From: Lasiosphaeris hirsuta
Taxonomy: Eukaryota > Ascomycota > Sordariomycetes > Sordariales > Lasiosphaeriaceae
Direction of reading: 5' to 3'
Assembly (NCBI GenBank): GCA_030549175.1
Contig: JAUKUA010000002.1
Span: 1,922,001-1,986,000 of the forward strand
DNA length: 64,000 bases
A program made the translations under genes and the position numbers. The notes below the pieces were generated by a model that searched no databases, was not told the origin of the DNA, and saw only the letters and a list, made by a program, of their open reading frames with translations. Position 1 is the first letter of the stretch; each line of letters begins with the position of its first letter. This document shows, piece after piece, positions 1 through 12,406 of the stretch.

Positions 1-1099
1 TTTGCTCCCAGGCAACGACGAAGACGACCACAACAAACATAGAATCCTTCCTCGTTTCCGGCTTTTAGGCCCTACTTTGGTGGCCACGCAGTATCTTCAT
101 CTCTTCACGGCAAAGTAAACACCTTGGATGCCTTGGGACGGATTCGCCGATCCTTCGCTCGCCACGCAGGAACTCTGATTGGGAGCACAAGTTCTTTGTG
201 CTAGTGGTGGATATGACATCTCGATAAATCCTTGCCGAGATATTACAGCCCTAAGGAGCGAGAAGCAGCCACGGGGCCGAATCGGCATAATAAGGGGTAA
301 TAAGACATACCCTGTCGACCACCACGGGCATATACGGCGGTCACGGCATGTACGGCGGGTAACCTCCCCGACCTGGCATACACGCCACGACGGTGGTATA
401 CTGCCTCGGGATGCATCATTTTAGTTTGGTGAGGTACAACAGTTCTTCGTGACGCCAAGGCGGTGAACTTCAAGGCAGAAGCCCTCTGTACCTTATTCGA
501 CGGTAACCTGAAACCGGAGGTATGATTGCTAGTAGAGGCGCGACGCTGATTCAGCATAGAGTTGAAACCCAACTGACTCAGTCTAGGGTTATTACTAGCC
601 TTTCAACCTCATCGACTTGACTCGGGTATTCAATTGTTGACGGGATGTGGGAGAGCACGATATGAGCTGATGTGCGATTGCTGTGGGTTCTTTCACCTTG
701 TCCTAACCCTTCTGCTTATAGATCACACTCCTGCTTATCTATCAACTGGAGAATTGGTGGAGATTCAACTCCAAGGAGGCTGTGTAGCTGTGGATCAGTC
801 TCGGGATTGAAGTATATTTGCCAACCAAGGTACCGAGGTACGGTTAGTCCGAGACAAAGGTAACTAACAATGGGGTGAAATATCAACTATGGGGTACATC
901 GTCACCAAACTTAACTAGCAGCTTTGGCGCCGCCCCTGCGTCTTGTTTTCGATGGACGGGTAGTAGTGGGGTTTTTGTCAATAAGGCAAAAGCAGGGTAG
1001 GCAGTTAGAGCCCTGCCTTGGAAGCTTTAATTAGGCGCGCTTCCCGTAGTCTTGAAGATCAAATAAGGTAGGGTAAGCTAGTACTGCAACTTCACACCC
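1..1099. other. Left-edge gene-free stretch
   Basis: No gene is supported here. Short open frames exist on both strands but none has a recognisable motif, a good start context or a plausible splice partner. On the minus strand an ATG at 40 opens a hydrophobic 13-residue run that leaves the window, so the start of a secreted protein off the left edge is possible but not shown. Confidence 0.5.
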
Positions 1100-1636
1100 T
1101 CAGGCCGCCAGTCCATCAGCCAACATAGCCTCTACCAACTTGCAATGCCGATCCGCATTCGTCTCACTGAACTCATTGTCGTAGTTGAGACCGTATGGCC
1201 AGATGTGGCCTCCTCCGCAGTTGATCTTGGCGCTCGCGCCGTCCCACGACTGTAATAACTTGGTCGCCGAGGGCCAGTTGTTGGCCGCACATCGCGTGTC
1301 GAACGCTTTGGTCTGGCCGATCCCTAATGTGTGGGCGATCTCATGCAGTGCGGTCCGCTCGTTCATATACGACCGGTTGGACCCAAAGCGGATGTTGCCA
1401 TTGAAGTTGCCATCTGCCGTAGACACGCTCGGTACATACTGCGCTGTAATGGCTTTCTTGGGCAGCGTGGTCAGCCTGTTGTACCGCGCCGTAGCTAGGC
1501 GCAAGGCAGACTCGATGCGGGCGTAGGCCTCGGCTTGGTCTGTCGTGGGGTTGGAGTTCTTCTGAATCGTCCATGTAATCGATGCCGAGGTTAGGGTGAT
1601 AAACACCCAGAATAGGGCGAATACATTGAGGCGCAT
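1100..1636 (-). CDS. Small secreted zinc-metallopeptidase-like protein
   Basis: Intronless, 178 aa, opening at an ATG with a hydrophobic leader (about residues 1-20), so secretion is likely. The core motif HEIAHTLGIG (His98, Glu99, His102) matches the zinc-binding HExxHxxG helix of metzincin-like peptidases. The usual third ligand two residues after the second glycine is absent (Gln instead); His144 in the downstream segment GGGHIWPYGLNYDNE is a possible substitute. Cys116 and Cys140 could form a disulfide. I recall similar short extracellular proteins in fungi and actinobacteria, sometimes fused to lectin domains, but their substrate is not known to me. The gene stands alone and faces the left edge. 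The peptidase-fold assignment is good; activity is inferred. Confidence 0.75.
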   Translation of the reverse strand: MRLNVFALFWVFITLTSASITWTIQKNSNPTTDQAEAYARIESALRLATARYNRLTTLPKKAITAQYVPSVSTADGNFNGNIRFGSNRSYMNERTALHEIAHTLGIGQTKAFDTRCAANNWPSATKLLQSWDGASAKINCGGGHIWPYGLNYDNEFSETNADRHCKLVEAMLADGLAA

Positions 1637-3224
1637 GATGACGGTTTGGTGTTTCCGATATTGTCAGCCGTGAGCAGGAGACAGAGAAGAGAGCCTAAAC
1701 TGAATAGTCGAACCAGCAGGAGGATTCGTTCATGATACTAGTAGTGCTCCTGCCATTGCACTCATACCCGACATACAGCTGCGATGTGGCTTTTGCGGAT
1801 ATTTACTAGCCGAATGCCTTTCTTTTCATTCCGGTCATATTAATGAGGGAACGGTATTGGTGGAATTCCCGCAACATCATTCTACTACCTGTTTAGGCAA
1901 ATCTCCTTAGCCTCCATGTTCAGAAGGGAACCGTGACCCGGTTGCATTGGCACTTGGAATGAGAACCAGGTTAGTGGTTAGGTTGAAACTTGAAACTTGA
2001 AACCTTAGGGGACGGCCTTGATTAAATGCCGGAATTTGGATGGTATAGAATGTAAAGCCATCTCCAGTTCCACAAAGTAGCTCTTGTGCGCCGTGGAATA
2101 CTCCAAGACCGAGATATTGAAAGGATTTCATCAACTCATGTTACCTTGTTCCGCTGTCACATGTTACTGTTTTATGGACCGCCAGTAATTTTCCACGCCG
2201 CGGAAGGAATAGGTCCGAATGGCGGTACCACGGTCTTCGGGAGAGATTAGCTGCGGTATTTGTGGCCCGATTAAGTGCTACTGAGGATGTAACGGTAACG
2301 CTGTTGCGGACATCAACCTCAAGACAAAAAGAGATTTTTTTTTGTCCGCTAAGCTTGCCCACTGTTCTGTGAAGACTTGACTTTGCTTTTTGTTGTATTG
2401 CCGATGGAGCGATTCCCTTAGATCATCAGTACCTGACTACCTGAACTTTGGTAACAGCGATATTTTTCGAACAAAGAACATTGGGGAGCCCACAACTAGG
2501 ACCGATCCCAACACAATGAGGTGCTGCTCTTTCGTGAACGGCATCGGGCTCTCTTGGGTTGAAGTTTCTGCATGTGTTTATCTTATACAAGGAAGAAGAA
2601 GGAAGGCTAATTAATGTTGCTTCACATTGGCAACTTAAATCAAGACTACCTACCCAAGGACAGATTGTATCTACCTTGGGTACATGGAAGGGATGCCTTC
2701 ATCTTAGCAACGCCCAGCGGGTGGGCGTATCGAAGTCGGGGTACCACAGGCGGTCACCTGTCATAGGGCATCATATCATTAGGTCCGTTTGTTGGTGGCA
2801 GATTGTGGTTGGCGACTCCGTTTCAATTGCGAGTATATACCTAAAGTATCCATAGTACCTTGAGGTATCAAACCTCTGTGACTTGCGGCCGAGACCCATC
2901 ACGTACCAAGCAGTCTTGATGTATAGCCGCCCGTCTTATCCCCGCAGGATTGATCCGTGGCTTCAGTAACTCGATTGGCACTCAACTTGTCAAAGACATG
3001 CTGGATGGCATGGATGGATTCTCCCGACTCCCACGCTGCTGCACGGCCCCCGCTGTGTGCCACTCAGACTTTCGGTTTCCCAACTAGGTGGATGGGAAAG
3101 CCGTCTGGCCAACAGAATCGGCCGATATCAGCATAGTTATGTACTGTCTCACAGCGCCAATACCCGGAAGGATTCATTCCTGCATCCGGTCCCGGGGACC
3201 AAACATGTCATCCTGGCGGCACCC

Positions 3225-3279
3225 CCCAGCATGCGGCCCGAAATAACACCATCCTTTGTGCAATATCCTCTTATCGTCC
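3225..3279. repeat. Dispersed repeat, copy 1
   Basis: This 55-bp block matches 22554-22608 in the same orientation at 52 of 55 positions. All three differences are transitions. Weaker similarity continues a few bases upstream through a small indel. Family unknown; it may be a fragment of a decayed transposable element. Confidence 0.8.
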
Positions 3280-3823
3280 GAGTCCGAATTTTGTCGGCCC
3301 AGCCGTCCAGAAGCAGCCAACAGGACACGTTGCCAAGCTTCCTCCGTTGCCTTGTGGCTCTCGTAGTCTGAGGTGTCCAGAGTAGGACTAGTAGATACGA
3401 AGATAGTATCCATCCTAAACATAGTATCGTGTTTTTTTTGTTGGTCGTGCATGGCATTTCAAAGTCTGTGGGGTGCCGCGAGGCCGCTGTAATATCCAAC
3501 ACGCGCAACAAGGAAGGGGCTTTCTTCGACTGCAACCTTGCTAGGCAGGGAGACAATCCAGCAGGATTTTGAGTTTCCGATCCAGGGGCCAAGCAGCAGG
3601 AAAAGTCCTCGCCGCAAAAGAGGAGGAGCTCCTCCAATCGAAGGATTTCATACATCCATGCAAGTCCCACAGCATGCCTGTGGCTGCTGGTGTAACGTTG
3701 GGACACCGGCAAGGGACCAGCCAAAGTTGCTACCAACACCCACGGCTTCGCCGGCCTTGCATGTCTGTAAAAAGGGGGGGGGGGAAACGGGACTTCAAGC
3801 GGTATGTATAGGTAGCGGAATAA

Positions 3824-3851
3824 CGGTGACTAGTCGCTCGACTAGTCACCG
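3824..3851. repeat. 28-bp inverted repeat
   Basis: Two 13-bp arms (CGGTGACTAGTCG and its exact reverse complement) are separated by the dinucleotide CT, giving an almost perfect palindrome. It has no neighbouring gene start and does not look like a terminator. Confidence 0.85.
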
Positions 3852-4315
3852 AGAATACGCAGTGTTCATAGTACGGACCGATAGGCATGGCCGGCGGTCT
3901 TGTGCTGGCACATTTGAAGTAACAATGTCTGTACCGGGACTTTGGTTACGTAGGAACCTATTGGATGGGTTCCAGAAAGCATAGAGGAGGTAGCGTAGTA
4001 CGTGTTGGGGGATGGGGCTTGCGCTCTCGTAGTGGAAGCGTTAGGTTGTTGGTTTTGAGAGCGCCGGTTGAAAATATGCTATGACCTGATTGTCTACCTT
4101 ACCTAGGTAGGTAGGTAGGTAGCTAGACTATATTACTTCCAAATCTATGGGGGAAAATAATTAAATAGAAAGGTCTAGAGGATAAGGGAAACGTCTATAA
4201 TATGCAGAAATCAAACCCAGTCACAAGACAATTATTTACCGCTTTAGCACTTCGTCATTCAATTTCATGCTACCTATCATGGAAGGTATGGCTGGCAAGT
4301 TTTGGGTTTTAAGGT

Positions 4316-4332
4316 GGGGGGGGGGGGGGGGG
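4316..4332. repeat. Poly-G tract (17)
   Basis: Uninterrupted run of 17 G on the plus strand, about 480 bp upstream of the receptor start. One of five G/C mononucleotide tracts of 16 or more in the window. Confidence 0.95.
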
Positions 4333-4814
4333 TTGAAATTGAGGGAAGGAGTTAGGTACAGCTCTTGCTCCATACCTAAATCTATGGCTGCAGAGCTTGG
4401 CCACTCCCGTTTTCAATCCCCTAAAACCCACTCCCTCTCTCAATGAACGGTTTGTCCCGAAGTTGGCCCCAATCGATAGTTTCTGTCCTCTCCCTTCTGC
4501 ACATCTCTTTCCCAGAGGTAATCGAGAACGAATGGGGTGCCTGGGGAGAAGTGCGGATCAGACGCGACGCGTTTGGCGGTGTACCGTGTGGGGAATACTG
4601 CATCACATTTGGACCCCGATTTTCCTTTTTTGAATAGGCTGAGGGCGGAGGGGTCGTCAGCCTCCTGACACTCGATGTTCGGCAGTCTTGGCGATTTCTG
4701 CTGACGCCCAATGTCAGACCCCAATTTCAAAATTGAACAACTTTCATCGATGCTTTCTCTTTCGCGTTCCTACGCGCAACGACTCTTCCAGTACGTTCCC
4801 CCGAGAACTTGAAG

Positions 4815-7800
4815 ATGATGTCCACTCGTCGCTCCGACACGCAGAGGGTTGCGTCGCTGCGCAGAGCGGCCACGCGCAAGGCTCCCGACGCTGGCGGCAA
4901 GCGTCTCAAGACGTCGTACGAGGATGTGCAGCAGGGCATCAAGCAGCTATATCCAAAAGCCGACCAGAACAAGGAGAAGCCCGATATCGAGTAGGATTCC
5001 CAGCTATGATTTGATCCCTCAAGCGCTGCGCTGACTTCGCACAGCATTGTTCTGGTCCCTGGCCTGGGTGCCAATCCCGACGACAGTTGGAAGTCGGCCA
5101 AGACGGAATGGAATTGGACGACGAGTCCTGATGGCCTCATCAAGGACTTCCCTCGAGCCCGCATTCTCCTCTACATGTATGAATCTGCCTGGAACGGGCC
5201 GCTCAAGGTCAAGAACTACATGAGCAACATCGCTCTCACTCTGTTGACAGCACTTCGGAGTATGAGGCAGGTGCGTTTTTGGGATGGCAGATATTGGCAT
5301 GTTAGTGGCTTTGGATTGCTGATTTGGGCTTACAGGACTGCAAATCACGCCCAATCGTCTTCATCGGCCATAGCATGGGCGGCCTAGTCGTGGCCAAGGC
5401 CATCTCGTACGCCGAACAACGCCCCGGCGAATTCCCCCTCATGTTCGAAGCCACCTCGGCGGCCATCTTCTTTGGAACTCCCTTCAAGGGCGCACCGGGG
5501 GCCTCTGTCGCGGCGATGTGGGCCCAGGTCTCCGAGTTGACCGGCATCGGCCAGGCGACTCCCTCAAAGCTGCTTGACTACATGAAGCCCGACGACGAGC
5601 AGCTGCGCGAGCTGCGAAACGAGTTCACCCGTGCCGTGCTGAAGCTGGACCACAAGATCCAGATGGTATGCTTCTGGGAAGAGCAGCCCACTGACTGGAC
5701 CAAGTTTGCCCGCCTTCCCAGCTTCCTCGGTATCGCCCTGCCCAGAACCACCACGGTCATGGTTGACCAAGAGTCGGCAACCTTTGATGGATATCCGAAG
5801 CCCGGCATCGCGGCTGACCATCGAGGCCTGGTCAAGTTTGACGGGCCCAAGGACGGCCGCTGGAGTCAGGTTGTGCGCGAAAACATCAGGGCCGTCACCA
5901 ATGGAGCACACCTCACGGCCAAGAACCGTCTCTCTACAGCCCGCGGTCTCGATTGGCAGGTCCACAAGGGCATCCAGGAAGCTCTGGGCGGTGCTCAGGT
6001 TGAGAGGAAGCGGAGAGAGATTGCCAAAAAGGTCGCCGCGTCTTCGTGGATTACCAACGCTGACGAGTACTCACGATGGTTTTCAGCGGCCCAGGCAGTT
6101 GCTGTTCGAGACGATCAACCGCCCGAAACTCCTGTCGAGCTGGCCACTGACGGCCTGTGGATCCGTGGTCGCGAGGGAAGAGGAAAGACGGGCGCCACTA
6201 TTGCCGTCCTCAACAAGATCGAGGCCTGGCTGAAGGCTAGCGAGGACAAAACCCAGGACGCGACCATGCTTGCCTATTTCTTTTGCGAGTCTGTCGCCGA
6301 CTTTGCGACGGCAGAGGACTTGGTCAAATCACTCCTGAGCCAGCTCATCGCCCAGGAGACGGCTCTGGCGAGTCATGCCGCCGTGTTTGTCAAGGCGACC
6401 AAGGGCAAGAAGGACAAGGATAACAAGGAAAGGCCGCAGGGCCAGGCAGGCATCGAGGGGCTACAGCCCACGTTGGAGAACCTCTGGCAAGTCTTCCAGA
6501 GCATGCTTTCCGACGACTTGCTGAGCGGCTGCCGGGTCTACTTCGTCATCAACAACATGCATGTTTTGCCCGAGGATTCCGATTCGACCACCAAGCTGAT
6601 GGCCCTCCTTGCCGGAGAAATCCTTGGGAACACTACTGGCAGGAGGCACGGCAGCAGGCGTATCCGGACAAAGTGGTTCATTACCAGTAGAAACTCGAGC
6701 GCCATGGCAAAGGCCTTTAGCTTCCCCACCATTCGGCTCGTGGATCTGGAAGATGAAAAGTATGGCGACAAAGTTCGATTGGAGCTCCGCAAGCACGCCA
6801 GAGCCCGAGTTGCGTCTCTCGAAGTCGAGAAGAAGTACGACAAAGCCCTAACCTACTTTGCCAGCAGCCTGATTGGGAATCGGGCAACCGACACGCATTG
6901 GATTGACATTACCTGCGTCCAGCTCGAGCAGCTCCCAGAGACTGAAAACCAGCTGAGGATTCGCCGAAAGCTGGAGAGTACGCCTGAGGACCTGGGAGAG
7001 CTGCTGACCAAAGCCTGGCAAATCATCTTCGCCTCTACCGACGATAATGGCGAAAAAATCAAGGAGACGCTCAGGGCTCTGGTTTTGACATTTGAGGACC
7101 CGACTGTACTTGAGCTGGGTGTCCTCACCGGCATGTCATCTACGAATGAAGAGCTTGACGATATGATTGACAAGTGCAAGCCGCTGCTTGTGGTAAAGAG
7201 GACCGTGAATTTTATGAACACGGCCGTCAAGGCCCACCTCTTGCAGAACTCGGAACATCTTTTAGGAATCTCTCCGGACGGCGTAAAATGGCAGCACGGC
7301 ATCCTCGCCCTTCATTGTCTCTCACATCTCAAAGAAAAGTTTGGGTTCCCTGAGCCCGAGGTGCCCCTGCCGACTCCAGATGACGCAACAGAGCGAGGCG
7401 ATGATGAGCACTCTCAACATCCTGACAATGTCACTGCCGACGGAAACCAGCCCGAATTGGACGATGGGGCATCCCGCCCGGGCTCCGTAGCCTCTCTGCA
7501 CGCTGGCAATGTCCCGGCCGGCGGGGACCAGTATGAATCGGACGACGACTCTTCGTCTGGCTACTTTTCAGATTACGAAGTATCGGAACCCGAGCTCAAT
7601 ACCGAGGGCGAGGATCTCAAAGACCGTGCCCATGCATATGCCGTCAGGCACTGGCTGCACCATGGAAGCAAAGCGACGCCCGAGTTTGCCGACTATCTCA
7701 GCCAAGACGACTTCTGGGAGCTTGAGTCACGCATCCGCCGGCGATGGCTCAATGAGTATGTTCGCATGACTGGCATCTTTGACGGCTTCGATCTAGCGGA

Positions 7801-10518
7801 AGATGCGCAGTACATGACACCCCTGCATGTCGCAGCATCCATCGGCTTCAGGGAGCTTGTCGTCTCCCTCATCAACAACGGCCACAGTGACGAGATCCAT
7901 CGGTACGACGCGCACTCAAACAAACCAGTGAGTCCCTCCCTAGACTGCCACGGGAAGGACCCAGCTGACATTCCACGCAGCTACACCTTGCGGCATATCT
8001 TGGCCGTGCCAACATCGTCCAGGAGCTCCTAGATCAGGGAACGCCCGTGGACGATGTCGAGGACGAATTTGACGACACGCCTCTTCACATGGCAGCTCAG
8101 GCGGGCCATGTCACAGTCATGAAGAAGTTGATCGCACACCACGCTGATCCAAACGCCTTCTCTGATGGCTCGGGCCTTGTTATCACCGCCGCCATCTCGT
8201 CGGGCAAGATTGGAGCGGTGGAACTGCTTGTTGACCATGGCGTATCCCTAACACCCGAGAGAGACAATGTGGAAGCTCCCTTGGCACAGGCTGCGGCAGT
8301 GTCCGACATCTCCATGTTCGAGTACCTGCTGGAGAAATACGCTTCTCAACTCCCACCCGAGGAATACAGCAAAGCACTCACAAGGGCCGCAGGGGCCGGA
8401 AGGGTGGATATTTTCAACCGCCTGCTGCAGTTTAACCACGACCCCCAGGAATTTCAGTGGGCATTGGATCGAGCGACGGAAGACTCTCGGTGGGACATCA
8501 TTCACATCCTCCTCGACACCCGCACCGGCCTCAACTGCGACGATGCCTTTCTCAAGGCAGCCACGGATGTCGACGATAGAGATGACGTCCTAGAGCGTTT
8601 GTGGGAATACTCGGGTAGATCTATATCACACCACATCGTCAATGACTCTCTGTACCATGCCACCGACATGGAGAAATTCTCTACCGTGAAGGCTCTGCTT
8701 CACGGGCACGGGGCCGACCCCAATGCGACCGGTTCCGAGTAAGTGTCAAATGTCCATCGCGTGTACCGGAGCTAACATGGTGCGGTATGCAGGTACGGGA
8801 ACGCTTTGACAGCGGCAGCTCACGACGGCACCCTGAACATCCTGGGTCTCCTGCTGGATGCCGGTGCTGCCGTCAACAGCCCTGACGGATGGGCCCTGCA
8901 AGCTGCCGCGGATCAAGGCCAGTTGGAAGTAGTTGGGAAGTTAATCGAGCATCGGGCCGACGTGAACGCAGTGAGTGAAGCATTCGCGTGCGGCACCGCC
9001 CTCCAAGCAGCAACAGAATCGGGGCACGGGCAGGTAGTTAGACTGCTACTGCAGCATCATGCAGACCCCAACCTTGGCGGGGGTGAGGACGCTCCTCCAG
9101 TCCTCGCAGCGGCCATGTACTGCGAGCCTGACATCCTCGCCATGCTTGTCCGGGCCGGGGCCCAGGTCAACGTGTGGGGTGGCGAGGAACAAACAACGCC
9201 GCTGATTCAGGCAGCCGCCTTCATAGTTGGCACGGAATCTCTCGAACTCCTCCTCGATGCTGGGGCCGATATCAATGCCACCAATCGGCACGGCGCAACA
9301 GCTCTGATTGCTGCTGCTTCCCAGGGAGACGAAACAGTCGTCGAGTTTCTTCTGGACAACGGGGCTGACGTGTTGCACTCGGATGGCGAGGGTACAAATG
9401 CGCTGAAAGCAGCCTTGGAAGCACCGCCCGAGGCTGATGCCGGAGAATGCATCAGGATCCTGGCCGACCACGTCTCCAATATCCTTTCAGCCCTGGATCA
9501 AGCCATCAAGTCCGGAAATTCCCAGGTGGCTGCCGTGGTCCGGACCGCAGCCGCGGCGCCGCGAGCTCTCGACTACGGCGGCGGCGGAGGGCTCGACAAC
9601 CACGGTGAGGCCGAGGGCCAGCCCGCCGTGGTCCAGGACGCGCCGCCGATGACGCTCGAGACATCCTTACCTCCTCACCTTGACCAAGGATCCTGGGAGC
9701 CGCAGCAGCAGCAGAATCCCGCACTGCCTCCGCGGCCCGCACTTGGGAGAAAGCCGATAGGAAGCCCGGCAGGTGGCACGACAGCGGCATTTACGCCGCC
9801 ACCCCCCGCTGCACCCGTCTATATGTACCACGGCGAGCACCATTCCACTCCGCCTCCAGCGACTCAGCCGCCGCACCAGCCGTATGCACCCAGCAGCGCA
9901 GCACAGGGCCAACTCCCCTATCCCACCTCCGGGCCACCACCAGTACCTCCATACATAGCAGCAGCCACTCCCCCTCCCCAACAGCAAGGCAGCCACTATC
10001 CACCCTACCCTCCCCAGACCCCTGCTCAGCAAGATCTCTCCCTCTACGACGGCAGCCACTGGGGTCTTGGACGCGCCAACACAGGCCTCACCAGCGGGAC
10101 GAGCAGCGCAGCGTCATACCAGACACTCCCAACGACAGTCAGCGGCGCGAGTGCCAGCCCACCTCCGAGACCTCCCCTTCCCCAGGCATACAGCAGCCCG
10201 GCTCATGGAGATCCGCCTCCTCGGCCGTCCCTTCCCCAAGCCTATAGCACCCCAGCGGTTCCCACAGCCGGAGGGCCACAGGTCCAACACTACGGGAATC
10301 TGCCACCAGGGCAGTGGGGTGGTGCGCAGCCGGCGGCCTATTTCCCCCCACCCCCAGGCCAGCCGGGGCCGTATGGGGCTCCGAATCCGTCGAACGCGAT
10401 GCCGCAGGCTGGGTACGGTGTTACCGGTGAGGGAGGGCGGGGACAGGGGGGGAAGACTGCTGAGTTGATTGCGCAGGCTAAGAGGAAGAGTGGGTTTTTG
10501 GCGTGGAGGGGGAATTGA
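4815..10518 (+). CDS. NOD-like receptor: SesB-type lipase domain, NACHT-like NTPase, ankyrin repeats
   Basis: Five exons (4815-4990, 5045-5270, 5336-7927, 7981-8738, 8793-10518) join into 1,825 aa with all phases consistent. An alpha/beta-hydrolase domain starts near residue 59 (IVLVPGLGANPDDSW); the nucleophile elbow GHSMGG puts Ser147 at its centre and His296 (ADHRGLVKF) fits the catalytic His, as in SesB/SERAC1-like lipases. A P-loop follows, GREGRGKT at 412-419. The expected acidic Walker B near 535-546 reads VYFVINNMHVLPE, without the usual aspartates. Ankyrin repeats run from about 960 to 1500, then a Pro/Gln-rich low-complexity tail to the end. In fungi this order defines STAND/NLR proteins implicated in heterokaryon incompatibility and non-self response: the repeats sense, the NTPase switches, the lipase acts. 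Family role is known; the trigger here is unknown. ATP hydrolysis may be impaired. The start could be the ATG at 4818 instead. Confidence 0.93.
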
Positions 10519-10724
10519 GGCGGTTGGTGATTTTGGATAGGTACTGCAGGATGGATGGGATAAAGATCTCGGGAGGGAGGTTGGACGCTTATAACTGCAA
10601 CGCCTTGATTCTTTGAACTGATCGATGCCGCCTTCCTTGAACCTATTTCTAACGCAATTGCTGGCACAACCTCGCCACATGTGTAACACATTACCGAAAG
10701 TTGGTAATTTTCATCGTCTGAGAC

Positions 10725-11396
10725 TTAGTTTTTGAACCACTCATGGTTCAGAGCCTCCTCTGCGTTCATTCTATTCTTGGGCTGGTAGTCTAGCATTTTG
10801 CCTAGGAGGTCCGCCAAAGGCGACAAAGGCGACAAAGGCGACATCGCCTCCATGTAGCACAGCCCACCGCTCAGCTTGTCAAAAGAGACCGAGGTTGGTG
10901 AAGGGCGGGGCGTCGTACTATCACCCTGCGGTTGTCACTTGACTTTCTTACACCACGGAGATGCGATGGCGGATTGGACGCGGTTGAGAAGTAGCTCTGG
11001 GTAGTCATGATCTTTAACGCCACGTATTCGGTCGCCCTTTCGGCTTTCAGGTCTCTTGCGAGCCAAACAGTAGCAAATCCTCCATGCCCCAACTTGTGGT
11101 ACCGACCGTCACTGAACGTGTCGCCAAGATGGACGGGATGAAGCCCGCCGGACTCGTAATGGAAGACGTGCTCCAGCTTGAAAGGAGCAAGCCCCAGCCT
11201 CTGACCCAGCCTAAGTGAGTCCGTTGTTGGGCGTCATGTCGAACATGACCACATCGTCCTCCGAGAGTTGAGAGCCAGCATGGGAGCCTTGACTAGAAGG
11301 AGCAGAGGCCGATATATTTCCCTTGTTGGGATCCGCATGTGAATCAGCAAAGGTGTTGCCGTCCTCGTTTGCAGTTGTCCGGTTAGGAGAGCGCAT
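10725..11396 (-). pseudogene. SRPK-type protein kinase relic, catalytic core deleted
   Basis: On the minus strand 11210-10960 reads FHYESGGLHPVHLGDTF, then the Gly-rich loop LGHGGFATVWLARD and the VALKIM lysine, as in fungal SR-protein kinases. The frame then degenerates. About 100 bp later 10815-10725 gives the kinase C-terminus, LLGKMLDYQPKNRMNAEEA followed by LNHEWFKN and a stop. The catalytic loop, activation segment and most of the C-lobe, normally several hundred codons, do not fit in the space left. A 62-codon open frame at 11211-11396 with a real ATG lies just upstream in another frame and may be the old N-terminus. A triplicated 9-bp unit (GGCGACAAA) sits near 10815-10843. This is a non-functional remnant. 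Confidence 0.85.
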
Positions 11397-12406
11397 GCCA
11401 TTGGGCCTTTTGAGGGCGGCGGATTGGATGAGGGCGCTGCGGGGTTCTCTGGCGCCTCACTCGGGCTACTGAGATCTGAATATTGTCTCGTTACGCCCTC
11501 AAAAAGAAAGGTTAGCTAAGAGTAGAGATCAAGTGCACTATACAATTGCCAGGCAACAAAGCCAACACGGACTGCGGATTTTACTCGTATAATATTACTC
11601 GGCAACTGACACTTGTTGAAGACTGGGACTGGAAGAATAAACCAAGTAAGTAGGCGTCTGAATGGGCAATCGCCTTCAAGCGTTGAGCAACAGGAGTTGG
11701 AATCAGGGAACAACCCAGCATACCTTGATAACTATGTTGTATGTCACAAGTCTTGGCATCGCCAGTCAGGCGGCCGACGGCCAAGTGAGACACTCGCCGC
11801 CGGCCCGACATTCACGCCTCCTCGCCGTGTCGGGTGGTACGAGAGAGGGAGGACGGCGCCGGCGGCGGGCCAAGTGCGCCGCTTGACAACATTTTTTTTT
11901 TTTACACCAGAATCCCGCAACTAGATACCTTACTGACAAGAAGGGGAGCCTCTCTCTTGCAACAACACGCTGCCATTCAGACCCGACTTCGTTCCCTAGC
12001 GGCGTGATGCCACCTCATCCATTTTTGTCAAGATACAACCCTCGCCCCCTTCACTCCCACCGTCCACTATTACCCTTTATCAATTGGCCACACAGTGGTG
12101 GCTGAAACCGCGGGGGCCTTTTCACCTGCGAGAGTACGTGGCCGAGATCGATGCCCGCAGCTGCACTACCCAGTGAGGTGCCTCATTATGTGCTGTAATG
12201 TATCCCAATTTTGTGATTTCCAATTTGCGCTGACAATTCGCCGCCTCTTGCAGCCAAGTTCAAGTCACCCGTACGATATTTTTTTTATCACCCGACATAC
12301 TTTACTGCAGTCCAAGCTTAGGTATTGAGATCCCCGAGCCTCACATGGGGAAACTCGGCCGACGGATGGGAGGCGATCCTCGATGGCCATGACAAACACA
12401 CAATCA
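11397..12406. other. Gene-free stretch between kinase relic and Zn2Cys6 gene
   Basis: About 1 kb with no supported gene. It includes a T tract near 11890-11902 and, toward 12400, the expected 3' flank of the regulator. Confidence 0.5.

Larger units (their letters stand above)
1637..4814. other. Gene-free, repeat-bearing stretch
   Basis: About 3.2 kb without a convincing gene. It holds one copy of a dispersed 55-bp repeat (3225-3279), a 28-bp near-perfect palindrome (3824-3851), a run of TAGG units near 4103-4127 and a 17-G tract (4316-4332). Open frames of 75-196 codons lack recognisable domains. The final few hundred bases should hold the promoter of the receptor gene that starts at 4815. 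Confidence 0.6.

Noticed and set aside
1..40. N-terminus of a secreted protein leaving the left edge on the minus strand
   Set aside because: Only 13 codons are visible; too little to support a gene.
3149..3739. 196-codon minus-strand frame
   Set aside because: It overlaps the dispersed repeat, shows no domain or codon pattern and lacks splice partners.
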